DNA of 64,000 nucleotides from Bursaphelenchus xylophilus (GCA_904066235.2 CAJFCV020000002.1:2790001-2854000); one strand, 5' to 3'; numbered from the stretch's first letter, positions 40,584 through 52,974 are shown. Notes: generated by a model not told the origin, from the letters alone. Numbers and translations are program-made.

Positions 40584-40825
40584 TCCTTTCGTTCAAATTC
40601 GAAGGTTCAAAACTTGAACAAACGAATAGAGAGAGCTTTGTCACAAGCCATATCCACAACCTCTACGGATTCGAAAGTTTCGTAGCGGCCGCTCCCTGGA
40701 ACGAACAGTTCCAAAAATTGACAGAGTCTCCGATCTACAAAGTCTTCTTCTATAACTTATACCGTAAACATTCTGCCGCTTCAAATGAGTTGCCACACCG
40801 GAAAATTAGCAACAGTTACAATTGA
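40584..40825 (+). pseudogene. Orphan coding-like segment downstream of unit 4
   Basis: One plus-strand frame stays open for about 80 codons and reads VTSHIHNLYGFESFV and APWNEQFQKLTESPIYKV before a stop. The amino-acid mix looks protein-like, but there is no start codon in context and no clean acceptor. It could be a last exon of a lost gene. No family recognised. Confidence 0.25.
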
Positions 40826-40849
40826 AGTGCTTGAAGTTCGACACTCATA

Positions 40850-42060
40850 TTCTTTAAAAATTTTGCACGCATGTCGGGCAAGGATCATGTACCAATGCCT
40901 GAAAGTTTTAGTTCGCGCTTTACATGCGCAGCCAAGAGATTGAACAATTTTTGCGGCCAAGAGAGTACGCGAAACGTAGAGAGCAGTCAGGAATAAAACA
41001 ACTATTTGGCCGCCCTTTAGCCGGGTTTGCATGGAAAATATTAACTTTCGGGTAAAAGTATTGCCCTCTACAGAAACAGCAGGGATAATACATTTCATGC
41101 CAAGGTTTGTCAAAAAAGTGCCACATTTTCGCCAAGCTCTACCTTAAAAAAACCCCGGTCGTTTCTGCAAAACATAGAAATCTGCATTTGTATTAGAAAA
41201 ATTAACCTGAATTTGTGCCAAGTTTTCGTGAAAATCTGCGCGCCGCACTTGGGATACTTCCTCTGAGAATGCACACATTGTATGGCTTTCAATTTGACTT
41301 TTTTCAATGCAATTCCACGAAAATCTTGCATAAAAATGCGTATGATAATAAGCAAGTTTTCTCATTTCGTCGCTGATCTCTTTTTCCCGTTAAAACTCTG
41401 GCTGCAAGCGCAATGTTCGCCAAAAACAAAGGTTTCCACGAAACGCCTTTCTGATTATTCAAATCGTTCGCTCCAAGAATTCCGCGCTTGTTTGGTAAAG
41501 TCGAGTTTGGGCTAGGTTTGTATGTAAAGTTCACGGTGCACTGCGACAGTGCAAAGAAATGTTATGAGAAGGGTAATCGAAAGCACAACGCGTTCTTTTT
41601 TTAAAAGAAATAACAGCTTTAAAGTCCGAAGAAGCTGTTGCAGAACACCGTTATTGGTATGTCTCCTGGTACGCCTCCTGCACGTAGTTCCGGCGGTCGG
41701 CTACTTTAGTACTCTTTTATTTATATTATATATGCAAACCTGAGGTTCCAGCCTACAATCTTAGCGGCCAAGAGAGTGTGAGAAACGTGGAGGACTGTCA
41801 CAGAGTAATCCCACTTTTTGGCGATATTTTCGCCAGGTTCATACGGAAAAAATTGTTTTTTATGGAAACTTATTTATATGGAAGTTTATGTACGCCTTTT
41901 AAATCCAAATCCGTGGGCTGATTATTTTTATTACCACGAACTTTTGAGGTTCCTTAATTTTGTGTACGTTTTCAAATTTATCCCCGGATCGAATACGTAT
42001 TTATTTGGTCAGCCTTTCTAGGGCTTTCGACTAAACTTCTGGCCCAATTTGCGCAGCTTT
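40850..42060. repeat. Two family E copies with a short unrelated spacer
   Basis: An inverted copy at about 40850-41330 contains TTTAGTTCGCGCTTTACATG, AGAGTACGCGAAACGTAGAG and the GCGCCGCACTTGGGATACTT end. Another fragment at about 41760-42060 contains AGAGAGTGTGAGAAACGTGG and the Helix-like word TCGGCC. Both match the complete copy at 63403-63851. Confidence 0.6.
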
Positions 42061-42632
42061 CCCGGATTCATCGATACCGTTGAGTGCTGTTCAATTCAAC
42101 AAAACCCACAACTATGACTTCTATTTTGTCCCCGGGCCGAAACGTTCCGGGAAGCCAGCAGGTTTGCAAACACTCAAGGCCACAAGATTTTCGGGGCTTC
42201 TTTTTATCGCTATATCAGTTCTTACTACTGTTTGCGCTCAGGGAGTTGTAGGCTTTACTGGAAGGGTTAGCATTTCCCGATCAGACGAATGCAAATTTGG
42301 AAAAGCAGAGAACTGCAAGCGGGAAAGCCTGTTGAAAAGTTGGAGCTTAACCGGGAAGGAAGTGAAAATAGCGAAATAAAAGGAGAGGTTGTGGATGCAA
42401 TAATTTTCATTTGTTTTTGTTACATTTATGGCTTTATTTGGGGTGCGCTTGTCTCGATTTTTTAAAAGGCACCCAAATTTGGTGCGCAACTGTACCCCTT
42501 TTTGGAAAGATTTTGCTGCGGGAATCTGCCGTTATTTTCCCGACGGACTGATATTTCATTTTTTTGAAAGGTACCCTATTGCTCAAGGGTGCCTTTCCCG
42601 GGCATTTTCAAACCTAATGTCATGATACCGTG

Positions 42633-42850
42633 AAGAATTCCCAGAAATTAGCGTAAACCGACGAATATCGATCGCTTTTCGGTCACTCGTTTGGGAAAAT
42701 AAACCAAGCATTGTAATTTGTTGGAAGTCCTTTCGATACAGTCCGGTGGTGTCCAAGCTCATTGGAATCAAATTATCGTGAATTCGCAGTTTTTCAGCTA
42801 GAATTTTCTAGTTGTTGTCTCCAGCTAATTTCTGGGAATTCTTCACGGAA
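42633..42850. repeat. Inverted repeat CGTGAAGAATTCCCAGAAAT
   Basis: CGTGAAGAATTCCCAGAAAT at 42630-42650 pairs with ATTTCTGGGAATTCTTCACG at 42829-42848. The 180-bp spacer is not repeated. The right arm is followed by hAT-like GGCCCGGCCC and CCATGCCACCTCT, so a GC-rich hAT end is probably adjacent. Confidence 0.65.
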
Positions 42851-42859
42851 TCGTGACAC

Positions 42860-43580
42860 TGCCGGCCCGGCCCAAATCACTGGCCCAATCACCATGCCAC
42901 CTCTTCTCGGGGCAAAAATACGTGATAATTTTCATAGTGCAATTTTATAAATTTATGTCAAGTTTCATCTTGCGGTGTTCCCCTATAGATCCATTCCAAG
43001 TTTTTATCAAAATTTTTACATCTGACATCAACAACGTCAGCTATAACTTTTTTTTTCAAATCCAGGGCGTCCCAAATTTACTCATCATGTTTATTTTTAT
43101 CTCCTATTTACCACGAGTTTCTCAAAAAAACCCAAAAACCAATTAATTAGTCGTTTTCGTAACAATTCCCCGCTATAATTTGCACATAATCCCTACATCT
43201 ACGACATTGCGAACTGACTCATCGCTAGACATCCGCTCCGATTATCCCTATTAATACCGGGCGGTTGGCCGAGAATACGGCCCGCTGACGCTGAATACCG
43301 TAGCGTTGCAGCGGGATTCGGGCGGATTAGCCGGCTAAATTTGCTCGCGCCAACTAAATAAAGCATTCGTTTTACGTGGGGCCTGCGGCGATAATATGTA
43401 TTCGAGAATCAATTTGGCGGATTATGTGTAAATAGAGTCGGTGACGACAATTGATCGTAGTTTGTGGATTTATTAGTTTGTTTTTTGGGGTAATTTGGGG
43501 CTATGAATGTTGTAATTGGGCGATTTCGGGGGAAATTGAGAAGTTCTAAGAAGTTTGCAGAGATATTAGTAATGTTTTAC
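42860..43580. other. Intergenic, no gene seen
   Basis: AT-rich DNA with a GC-richer part at 43240-43400. No supported coding or RNA features. Confidence 0.3.
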
Positions 43581-43587
43581 TTTCTTA

Positions 43588-43885
43588 AAGTGCATGGACA
43601 TTTTTTCTCTTTCGCACAGTGCATTTTGGACCTTTTCCCACGCTTGTCGCCAACGCACAGTGCATTTTCGCTTTTTCGCGCAGTGCAAACCTCAAAAACG
43701 CTGTTTGCACTGTGCAAATTATCGGCGCTGCCGAAGCGACGCAGACAAAAAACCTCGTGTCGCAGCGATATTGCACAGTGCAAAAACCAAAAAAAAGTGG
43801 AATGCACGGTGCAAAATGAGAGTTATTTTTTTGCACGGTGCAGTCTTGACGAAATGTCCAAGCACTTTATAAAAACACTGATAAC
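43588..43885. mobile_element. GCAC-N-GTGC element with AAAGTGCATGGACAT ends
   Basis: Starts near AAAGTGCATGGACATTTT and ends near ATGTCCAAGCACTTTATAAA, a near-inverse. Eight GCACAGTGC/GCACGGTGC-type motifs lie inside (about 43615, 43655, 43678, 43707, 43772, 43803, 43834). A type B MITE fragment abuts on the right at 43884. About 300 bp; the best-defined short copy of this family. Confidence 0.75.
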
Positions 43886-44154
43886 AGTCTGTCGGGAAAA
43901 TAACGTGGATTTGTTGCGCCTTGGAATCGCTACGGAATGCCAATGTGTTATTGCAAGTGGGGTTAAAGAGGACTCAAAAGGTGGTTTCAGGCCTAAATGA
44001 GAGCCTGTAAAACAAAAACTTTCTATAAAAATTGCACTTTTCGTTTTTGTGCATTGCATAGGGATAGTTTCTGTTGTTGACTTGCTTGTTGTTTCCAAGG
44101 GGAAATCAATTTTCGACGCTCAGATTTTCTGTACACTTTTCTCGCACGATTATA

Positions 44155-44304
44155 TCAGTCTGTCGGGAAAATAATGAGCACCCTGTCGCATGAAAAAATT
44201 GCCGAGAAGATGAATTGCGTCTCTGCAAAATCAAATTGCTTTTCACTTCAGCGACGCAATCGGCCCAGCGACATTGTGCTCATTATTTTCCGGACACACT
44301 GATT
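44155..44304. mobile_element. MITE, type A
   Basis: ATCAGTCTGTCGGGAAAATA at the left, CTCATTATTTTCCGGACACA at the right, core TTTTCACTTCAGCGACGCAA. About 150 bp. Confidence 0.85.
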
Positions 44305-44309
44305 CACTA

Positions 44310-45550
44310 ACACGGTCTCATAGTCACAAACAGCTACGTATCGTTCGGCACGCAAACATAATAGTCAGCGTTTCTATCCGAAAAGGGCGCAATTTTGAAC
44401 CTTCTAATTTGACTCATGTCTGCAACATTTCCCCAAAACACTCTAGACACGCAACATTTTTTGTATTACGGTACCGTTACATTTCGAGTTTGTTTACAGC
44501 TTGAACATAACGTTTTTCATGTCCATGCGCCACAAGACCATTCTCCTTTTCGAGATGGTGTAATGTCAACATGTATACGAGGGTGACTGTAAAACTTTTG
44601 GCTTTTGTCTGTCCTGCAAAAAATACAACATGTGTAATGTTTGCCTGCCATTTTTGTAATGTCAAATGCTTCATTCTGAAAATTGGTTTGCACACTGTGG
44701 TATGAAATGTGACAGTAAAATGAGTTCGAAAAGTTTTTGTTGATGTGTGATCAATGACATGTTAGTTTTTCGAAAATACTATAGTTGGTTTCTACAAAGT
44801 TTTTAAGGTCGAAAGTGGGCAAAAAATTATCGCTTTTTTTGCGAATCATGGCGTGAGAAGGGTTTAACCTTTGTTTTTACCGTAAAAGGTGATGTTTCCA
44901 GAAGAAACATATGTGTACATTTTTTCCACGAAATGATGCAAGATATAGTAAAGTGGTGTTTTTAGACCACTTTCCGTGTTCCGTACTCTGTATCGTCGAC
45001 AAGGATCGTTGAATATTTTTGGATCTATTACAGGGCGGGCCAAAAAGACATCTTGTCACAATTTGCGGGCGCATGCATTCGGCGTTGCGGTGAGGTGTCG
45101 CGTCGGCGGGCTGTGAAAGAAGAGTGCACTGTGCTTTGGTCACCCTTTTCAAAACAACTTTTTTTTGCACTGTGCGGGGTCGCAGTGCGCCCTTAATTTT
45201 ACCTTTCGCCGCGCGACAAGTTTCTCGCACGACGGCCCGCTGTGCAGACATGTCAGGACTTTTTGACCCGTTTAGTACGTATAAAGCGCGTGTTAAAGTT
45301 TCAGAAACTGCAACGTGGCCTGTGCCCAGTTTGTGTGCAAATCTTAACGGAGTACTTTGGTCGATTCTCTTGTAGATAATCTCTGCACTAGATCTAAAAC
45401 CAAGTCTTTCGAGTCATAAGCTGTCCCAAAATGTTTTGCCAGGACTGCGCGTTTGCACTGCTTCCTATTTTTCAACTAACAGGGGAAGAACCCCAAATCA
45501 GATTTTAATGAAACCTCTCATAAATTTAGAGGAATTTTTAGTGACTCCTA
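44310..45550. other. Intergenic with a short mariner-like end and two GCAC-N-GTGC motifs
   Basis: TTACAGGGCGGGCCAAAAAG near 45030 resembles the ends of mariner-type elements (compare TTACAGGGTGGCCCAAAAAA near 7247). GCACTGTGC occurs at 45125 and 45169. No gene can be supported. Confidence 0.4.
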
Positions 45551-45554
45551 GCTT

Positions 45555-45860
45555 GCAGAACTGACTAAAATTTTTTGACTAAAATTTGGCAAAAATGAGA
45601 CAGTTTTTTCAAAATTTTGACACAAAGAGACTCATACCTATTGCTAATGTAATGTGACCACAAAAAATCAGTTTTTTTACTGCATGAAACTATTAGCAAA
45701 GACATGGCCAAAAAATGCTTTTTTTTTCTGACCGCTCTCCGCGATCTCTCTCGGCATACACCGTCAAATTCTCGGCTGCGCCTGCGAAACGCGAGTTAAA
45801 ACGTGTGGACTATTCCTGGCATGCGTGCAAAATCTAAAGAAGATTTGATCTTCCCTTGAA
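45555..45860. repeat. Family E fragment
   Basis: Contains ACTGCATGAAACTATTAGCA, GACCGCTCTCCGCGATCTCT and a right border TTCCCTTG near 45856. Confidence 0.6.
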
Positions 45861-46404
45861 AATCAATTTTTCTGAACCCCACTTCCAATCTTACGACAAC
45901 AAAAAAATATTTGCCATCTCCCCAGAAAACCCCACAAAGAAAATTTTACTAAAACACAGAAATTACTGGATGAGCTTGGATTAACTTTTACAAACCCAAA
46001 ATTCTTTTCATTTTTTTGTGAATATCCCCATGAACTTGCTTCCTTATGGCTTCGGGCTAATCTCCAAGGGTTCGATTTATCCTGACTTTCCCAAATGTCG
46101 GGAGTTTTAATTAAGCGAAAATAGATGGGATAATTAATTGGAATATAATAGGGGCATGATGTTTGTACCCTTTGAATCTTTTCGCCGCTGATAAGGTCAC
46201 CGGATATTCGATTTTGAGGCAATTAGAGGGCCTCTACGACTTGGTAAACAGGGCTACCGGGCTTTTGGAGATTTCGGAAAGGGGCCGGCCCTACTTTTTT
46301 ACTGGGGATTTTTACTTAATTTCGGCTCGAGAATTAGAGAAAAATAAGAATTACAGTAGTTTTTTCTTTACATAACCAGTATTTCGTTTGCAGTGATGAT
46401 TTAT

Positions 46405-46551
46405 CAGTCTGTCGAGAAAGTAATGACCACAATATCGCATGGAAAATCGCATCGCTAAAGTGAAAAGCAATATGATTTTGGCCTGAGCCAATTCATTTTC
46501 TCGGCGATGCGATTTCCGCTGCGACACTGTTATTTTCCCGACAGATTGATA
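46405..46551. mobile_element. MITE, type A (inverted core)
   Basis: ATCAGTCTGTCGAGAAAGTA on the left, TTATTTTCCCGACAGATTGA on the right, with GCATCGCTAAAGTGAAAAGC inside. Confidence 0.8.
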
Positions 46552-46559
46552 AATAAAAA

Positions 46560-47460
46560 AAATGACAGCTAAGGCTGGGTTTTGCAAACCGTAGGCCTTG
46601 TTAGCCCATAGTTCACAACGTTTTTTCACGGAATTCTGGTCGCGTCACGCCACGAAAACAAATGTTTGGCGTACTGTTAAATAATGTTTTTTGGCTTCTT
46701 CGAGAAATTACAAAAATTGTAATTTAGCCCAGTATTGAACAAAATCTTGACAGAAAAAAGCTATAGACCCTATCAGTGAATTTTTCTTGTTATAGTAGGT
46801 CTGGTTTGTCTTTCAAAAACACCATGTTTGGTGAGTTTGATAATTAAAATATCTCTAGTTGCGGAATGCCAAGGATTTTGTCATTTTGCGAAAAGCCCGG
46901 GCAACGATTTCAATCATTACAATAGCAGGAAAGATGGCTCAATAAGTCGAGTTTCGAGCCAGAAAAAGTTCTGAAACTTTGCATGATGATTGAGAATGAT
47001 GTTGTAGTGCTGATCGCCCATTTTTGTAGGATTCGTGACTAAACGTCGCCCGCTAGGCGATTGCAAAGTTCTCAATTTTGGGAAGTTTGAAGTCGAATAT
47101 CTCAAAGACTGAATAACACATACAAATTTCTGAACCTCTAACAGAGAGATAACTGTCTACTCTTTCCAATTCACCATTTATCAAGTCGCTCAATTTTGGA
47201 TGATCGGGTGAAAATATCGTATCTTTAAGACCACCTTTTTGGAGCGAAGTGTCATAAAAATTCGATCGATAATGGCGCAATTAGAGCTCGACTTCCGCTT
47301 TTCTAGTTGTTTCTAAACGTTGTGGTTAAACTGCTACGGGCATTGGAAAATGGCCCAGCTGGGCCTGCTTTTGATCGGGCCGGGTTTCGGGTCGCGGTTT
47401 GCAAAAAGCCCGGCCCGATTGCCATGTCTACGAGGCCGGCTTTGAGAAGAGGTGTTTTGC
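46560..47460. other. Intergenic, no gene seen
   Basis: No coding feature can be supported. A hAT-like GC-rich fragment (GGGCCGGGTTTCGGGTC and CCCGGCCCGATTGCCATGTC) lies at about 47375-47430. Confidence 0.35.
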
Positions 47461-47467
47461 TTTAGCA

Positions 47468-47594
47468 TATCAGTCTGTCGGGAAAATAACGGCGGGTTGT
47501 CGCAGCAAAATGTTTCGGTGCAGCTAGCCGTCGCAATGGGATGGTGAGCGATTCCAAAACGTGATGACCCGCCACTATTTTTCCGACAGACTGG
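47468..47594. mobile_element. MITE with third core type (GGCGGGTTGTCGC)
   Basis: Ends are the family ends, but the core starts GGCGGGTTGTCGCAGC and finishes GACCCGCCACTATTTTTCCG. The inner ends are inverse to each other, as in types A and B, so the family has at least three sub-terminal versions. The MITE interrupted by the Tc5-like transposon is of this type. Confidence 0.8.
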
Positions 47595-47690
47595 TACATG
47601 GCTGGGGCTGATCCGTTGGGTTTAGCAGGTAGCTGTAAGCAGGCTTTGCCGTTCTTGTCAAGTCTTTGGCTTATCGCATTACAAAAGTTC

Positions 47691-47868
47691 TGTCGAAAGG
47701 CCCGACAACCCAGTAATGAGACAAGACGAGAGCTCAAGAGTCAAGTGATTTATTCAGTGGAAAGGAGGCCTTTTATACGGAAGCGCCATGTAGGAAAGTA
47801 CAATCAAATTTGAATAAATGCAGATCGTTACCCGTGGGAAAATCCTCGAAGCTCGGTCGTTTTGCGAC
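47691..47868. repeat. LTR-like repeat, copy 3
   Basis: TGTCGAAAGGCCCGACAACC, CAAGTGATTTATTCAGTG, CCTTTTATAC and CCTCGAAGCTCGGTCGTTT in the same order as in the copies at 33756 and 34838. Confidence 0.55.
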
Positions 47869-47869
47869 A

Positions 47870-48870
47870 CAAGTTCAAAGTTTCATCCCACCTCCAACAA
47901 ATTCCAAAGTTCAACTGCCCAATTATTCATTCCACCACAAGCGAGCTTTGCTTTTGAGTTGGCGTAGCACTGTTCTCCGCTCGCAACACTTGCCAAATTT
48001 CAAACCTTTCCGGTTGCATTTTGGCCTACAAAATTAATTACTTGTCGCTGGCACCTCGTTGACGCAACAAGTAATTGGCAAAGAAAATTTGAAGACTTTG
48101 GTAACGCGCGCAGTCCGTGAGCAGTATTTGTAATGAACGTAGGCACACACCGTGACACTGTCGCCAATTTGCATCGCATTTGCAACCTCATTTCGGGGTC
48201 GGGCTGAACTTGGGAACGTTGTTTGCCTAATGCGCCGGAAGGCACGTAGCCCAACGAAACTCGATTATAATACGGTGGAAGTGGAGAGGGGAATGGTAAT
48301 TATGCGATGGGACTTGGAGGGGGATTTCAGAGTGGGCCAAAAGTCTTGACTTACAGAACTTCTTGCCGTTTCCTGTAAACCATGGGATCGAAATTGCCAA
48401 ACTTTACTTTACAACTTCCCTTTGTCGCATTATTGTCCACCCACCTGACACGCTAATCTTTCGCGAAAATCTCGGCCTTTTACTGTACTTAATCCCATTT
48501 CGAATCCAGTAATTGAATACAATTCCTTATTATTTTTCGCTAATCCCAGGCCCCCCTCGGGTTATTTCGGGGAATGTAGAAAACAAATATTTTTGATGTC
48601 TGTAATCGAATCAATAGTCGGAAACTATTTGATTAATTCCCTCAACGTCTCGAGCTACAAATTTAATCTTGGCGACATTGTAAACATCCCCCCACTCGGG
48701 TACAATAAACGGGTTTTTGGGGTGGGGCTGAGACGTCATGTACGGCTTGGCAAAAGCGTTTTTTTTCGTTCTTTCAAGGGCTGTGCGACGCTCCGGTTTT
48801 GATTAAAATAGGAACAAATTAAGAATCTTTTTTTAAAAGATATAATTGAGATTTTCTACTCTTTCTTCGC
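47870..48870. other. Intergenic, no gene seen
   Basis: No supported features. Several overlapping ORFs of 60-85 aa lack any coding hallmark. Confidence 0.3.
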
Positions 48871-48874
48871 TGGG

Positions 48875-49345
48875 ATGACAAAGATTTTCGAGTCGAAAGT
48901 GGGCAAAAAAATTATATTTTTTTTTAAAATTCTGGCCGTAAAAAGACTGATACCTATTTCTACCGTACATGATGATGTGACCACAAAAAAAAATAATTTT
49001 TTCCGCATGAAACTGGCAATGATATGGTCGAAAAGCTTTGTGTTATTTCCCCTGTAGCTCTTCTCATCACTTCGCGCACTAACCCGACCGAGATTTTGAG
49101 GCAGAAAGTTGGCTAAAACATGCCACTTTTTTTGGTACAAGAAAAACTCTCCCTGATGGCTAAGATGGTACTGTGACCGCAGAAATACTTTTTTCGAACT
49201 GACAAAGATACGAAAAAAAAATGTGTTTTTTCGCGTTTCGCATACTCACTGGGCAACAAAAATTGGTGCGTTTCTCGGCTGCCTCTGAAAAGCGCTTGTC
49301 GCAATCTTCAGGAATTGGTATGTGGCCTATGCCTATGTCTCAAGG
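48875..49345. repeat. Family E copy, nearly full length
   Basis: Reads GAGTCGAAAGTGGGCAAAA, then CTGATACCTATTTCTACCGT, CGCATGAAACTGGCAATGAT and TGATATG-type words. A second partial copy may be interleaved near 49090-49300. Confidence 0.6.
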
Positions 49346-49349
49346 CGGC

Positions 49350-50255
49350 ACGGGCTACATATACATGGTAGAGCATAATTTCTTCTGGCAACACTAATGT
49401 AAGAATTGTGTGAAGGGACTTGTGTGTTGTCCTATGGCCTTTTGTAGCTCATACTTTGCGGACACCTTAAAGAACTAGGCAGATTCTGCGGGCCTGTTGA
49501 TAATCAGCGGGCCTGTTCGGAAATCAGCCAACATTTTCTGACAACGACAAATTCTAACGATGAATTTGGCGTTCAGATATTGCGAATTAAGTTTCCAAGT
49601 GAATAAGGCATAACAACTTTCTCAGAAATTTTAACAACATTATCAGAAAATAATTTGATTTTATGCACTTTTCATGCACGGCAAATTAGCGACACTGTGC
49701 TCACTGTTTTCCCGACAGACTGATAAACTCGAGTCATACGTCAATTCCCGAAAGTAAAAGTTTATGTTTTCCAGCGACAACCGCGATATTCAGCTGCCTT
49801 TCAGTGTTGCTTTCATAAGGAATGTTCACCCAATTCCACTTTCCACCTCCACTTTCTACAGTCATAGCGGTCGGAAAAAGCATCGCCTGGTCACGCAGAC
49901 AACCGTAATGCAATTTACATGTCTGTGCGGAGTTTTTGGAACATTTGAACTCAGTAATTTTATATGTTTCGTTCCCAACACGACTAATTAGACATTTCAA
50001 ACGTAAATGTGACAAATTTGGAGACAAAGGGCAAGCATTGTGACGTGTTGAGCACAAACAGTAAGAGAAAAAGTGATAAAACTTTCGGTTTTGCACCTGA
50101 AAATCCCTGTGGTTTTTGCAACGCAAAAGCTATTAGTGATTTCAAAAAGTGCATAGAGATTTGTTCTCCTTCGCTCGGTGGATGTTGAACCTTTTCTCAA
50201 ACTTGGTGCGCGATATTCGACGATACTTTGAGTAGCCTGAATTTGTTTTTTTTGG
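49350..50255. other. Intergenic, no gene seen
   Basis: A MITE right end (GACACTGTGCTCACTGTTTT to CCGACAGACTGATA) lies at 49690-49726. ORFs on both strands around 49734-50126 overlap one another and have no support. Confidence 0.3.
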
Positions 50256-50257
50256 GA

Positions 50258-50520
50258 GGCTAGGAGAAGGCTTGGTTAATAGAAATAATTAGATTGTTGA
50301 GGTTCTAGGATAGTTTATCACCTATTTTGAGGTGTTTTCCATGTGTTATTGCAATAAAACATAGATAAGAGGTCTTTGACTTTTTGGAGCCAGGTTTGTT
50401 TTTTTTTCTATGCTACAGCAGCTCAGGGAGGGTCAAGAGAGCTAGCAAGAGTTAAAATTGGAGAAAGTGGTCATATTGCTAGTATTCGCCAAGCCTTCGC
50501 CGAACGACCGCCGAGCATTC
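50258..50520. repeat. Dispersed repeat, second copy of 33455-33745
   Basis: TAGGATAGTTTATCACCTAT, then TTTTCCATGTG and the TTCGCCAAGCCTTCGCCGAA block, in the same order as in intron 1 of the secreted-family gene. Confidence 0.6.
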
Positions 50521-50570
50521 GGCGAAGGGATGATGGCCCCACCTTTGGAAGGTGGGGTAATCCCCGTCCA

Positions 50571-50992
50571 CAGGGGTGATCAGTGGGCCGGGCCGGCCCG
50601 GTCGGGCTCAAACATGGAAATTTGACAAATGGGCCGGGTCCGTCAAAATTACAAGGCCAAACCGTTGGCATTCATTGTTTTCGCGCCGGGAAAATTAATT
50701 GATGTTGTTATAGTTGCTGTTTCTCGGGTTCTAAAACGTTTACAAGTCTATAGTTCCATTATAAAACCACAAACTATCACATTGATCCTTTACTAGCTAT
50801 ATCAACGCCTTCTTTGCCTAAGTTTAGATCCCAAGCTTGGGCGCAGTTCGCAGAACCCTCTATAAACGGGCCTGCACGGGCCGGGCCGGGCCGGGCCTGG
50901 AAAAAGACTAGACGGGCCGGGCCGGGCCGGTGATTAGACGGGCCGGGCCGCGGGCCGAAAATCGGAAAAATGGGGTCCGCTGTCCACCCCTG
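50571..50992. mobile_element. Non-autonomous hAT-like element, 422 bp
   Basis: Ends CAGGGGTGATCAGTGGGCC and the inverse of GGTCCGCTGTCCACCCCTG agree at most positions. Flanks CCCGTCCA and CCCGCCCA are a 7-of-8 target duplication. GGGCCGGGCC runs lie at both sub-termini. Confidence 0.7.
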
Positions 50993-50999
50993 CCCGCCC

Positions 51000-51850
51000 A
51001 TCCTTATATTTTTTTGCCGATCCAACTTTAAAAGTCTGTATCATATCCTGAACATCATTTTTTTCCATTTCCTCTCTCCCTACCATCCCCCTTCCCTCTT
51101 GCCGCACGCTTGTTTTTTTATTCCACGTTCCAAAAACAGAATGTCGGCTGTTGCGCAACCGACGCGTTGGAACGTTTCAGCTCGTTTTTTTGGGCGGAGG
51201 GCACTGCTGACCGGTTCCTCCCTCCCCTATTTATCTTCTTTATACATCTGCAGCTCGCGGAAATTGGAATAGACGCCCGCCGGCGGGTAGTCTGAATAAT
51301 GTTTTTGTTGAAAAACATTGATTTTAAAAAAATGAAAGTAAAAAAAATAAATAAATAAAAAAAATGCGAAAAAAAGAATTTCAAATAAAGAATATTAAAA
51401 AAAAAAATCTCGCCGCCGGCTGAAGTTTAAAAAATATTTTTGAAAAGCGAAAATATTGATTTTTATAAAATGAAAAAAATAAATAATTAAAAATTTTTTT
51501 GAAAGCAAAAATTTTAATTTAAAACAACAAAAATTATTTTTATCATTTTTTCTAAATAAAAATTCAAAAAAAAAATGATTTTTTAATTGATTTTGTCAGA
51601 ATTTTACCCACTAACAAGCAAAAATTCCCATTTTTAGGCCCATTTTTCTGACATCATTAAATTTCAAAGTGGAATTTTAAGAGAATTTTAACAAAACTTG
51701 CAGAAAAATGGTTAACACAATAAATTAATGACAACTGAAAACATGTAGGTGATGAAAATAAAATTAAGGTTACTAAAAATGGAAGACAGAATTTAGAAAA
51801 TTGTCATGTTTCATGCCAAAAGTTGGGTGGGGGAACTGGGAAAAAATATT
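51000..51850. other. AT-rich intergenic stretch
   Basis: No gene. A poly-A-rich tract at 51300-51600 with no repeat structure that I can define. Confidence 0.35.
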
Positions 51851-51954
51851 TTTTTGGGTTGTGTGCTCAAAGTGCTGCTGTCATATTTTGATGTAACTTT
51901 TGCACAAATTTATAATGGAATATTTTTTTTCTGTGACATATGCGGGATTTTTTT

Positions 51955-52740
51955 TGCAGATCGACAGAGATTTTTTGGTCGAAAGTTGGAAAAAAATTTT
52001 CAAACAAAAAAAAATATTTTGGTGAATTTTCGTATGAAAAGTTTCGTGGTTTTTTGTAACGTTTCCAAAAAAATAATTTTTCCCATGCAAAACTGACGAA
52101 GATACGACCAAAAAGTTTTTTTTCTTTGGCCATTCTTCGCGTTTCGCGTGCTCTTTCGGCGGCAAAGATCGTTGATTTTCTCACTGCTTCTGCAAAGCGC
52201 AAGCTAAAATTTCCAAGAATTGATATGTGGCCCAAACCAAAACTGTGTGCAAAATTTACGGAAAATCTGAGCGTCGAACGTGAGCCACTTCCCTTGCTGA
52301 TTTGACCTTCCTTATTGAACTTTTTGAGTCAAATTTATGTTAATCAGAGGGTTGTTTATACCTTTTTTGACCACAAATTCCGCGAGTTTGTCTCACATAT
52401 GATTTATTCAAATCCAAAGTGAAGCAAATGTTTTGTTCCGGGAACACCTTGTGGAAAGGGAAATGATCGGCTCGCCTACGGGGTCAGCTCAAGCGATTTT
52501 TATTCGGAAAAAGTTTCCTTCCCGGAAATTTTGTTGCCTAATCTCCAAACTTCTTTAAAACTGCATTGGGTCACACATAAGCCGCCGAATATTTTTGATT
52601 GCGCTTTGCTGGGGCAGCCGACATATTCAAAGTTTTTTGCGGTCTAGAGAATGCACCAAATGCGGAGAGCGTTCAGAGAGAAAAACACTTTTCGGCCGTA
52701 TCTTTGCCAGTTTTGCGAAGAAGGTGATGGTTTTTTGTGT
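51955..52740. repeat. Family E copies
   Basis: A copy at about 51955-52300 contains CGTTTCGCGTGCTCTTTCGG, AATTGATATGTGGCCCA and GAGCGTCGAACGTGAGCCAC. A fragment at about 52600-52740 contains ATGCGGAGAGCGTTCAGAGA. Confidence 0.6.
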
Positions 52741-52756
52741 AAACCCCGCGCTATAA

Positions 52757-52888
52757 GTCTGTCGGGAAAATAATGGCAGGAAAGGGTGCAGTCGCTCACC
52801 AAATTTTCAGCAGCGGCTTGTCGGCACAAAAGCGATGATGGGCGATTTCGAGGCGCGACGATCCGCTGTTATTTTCCCGACAGACTGT
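52757..52888. mobile_element. MITE, type B-like
   Basis: AAGTCTGTCGGGAAAATAAT on the left, CTGTTATTTTCCCGACAGAC on the right, core GATGATGGGCGATTTCGAGG. Confidence 0.8.
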
Positions 52889-52974
52889 GTTCGCTTTTGG
52901 CATTTTGTTTGAATTCAACCGGTACTAGGTGGGCGAAGTGCTGAAAGGAGGCGGCAGACTCCCTGTGTTGCCGC

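Noticed and set aside
42080..42379. 100-aa ORF with an internal hydrophobic stretch and a stop overlapping AATAAA
   Set aside because: No start context, no splice evidence and a long non-signal N-terminus; kept out as too weak.
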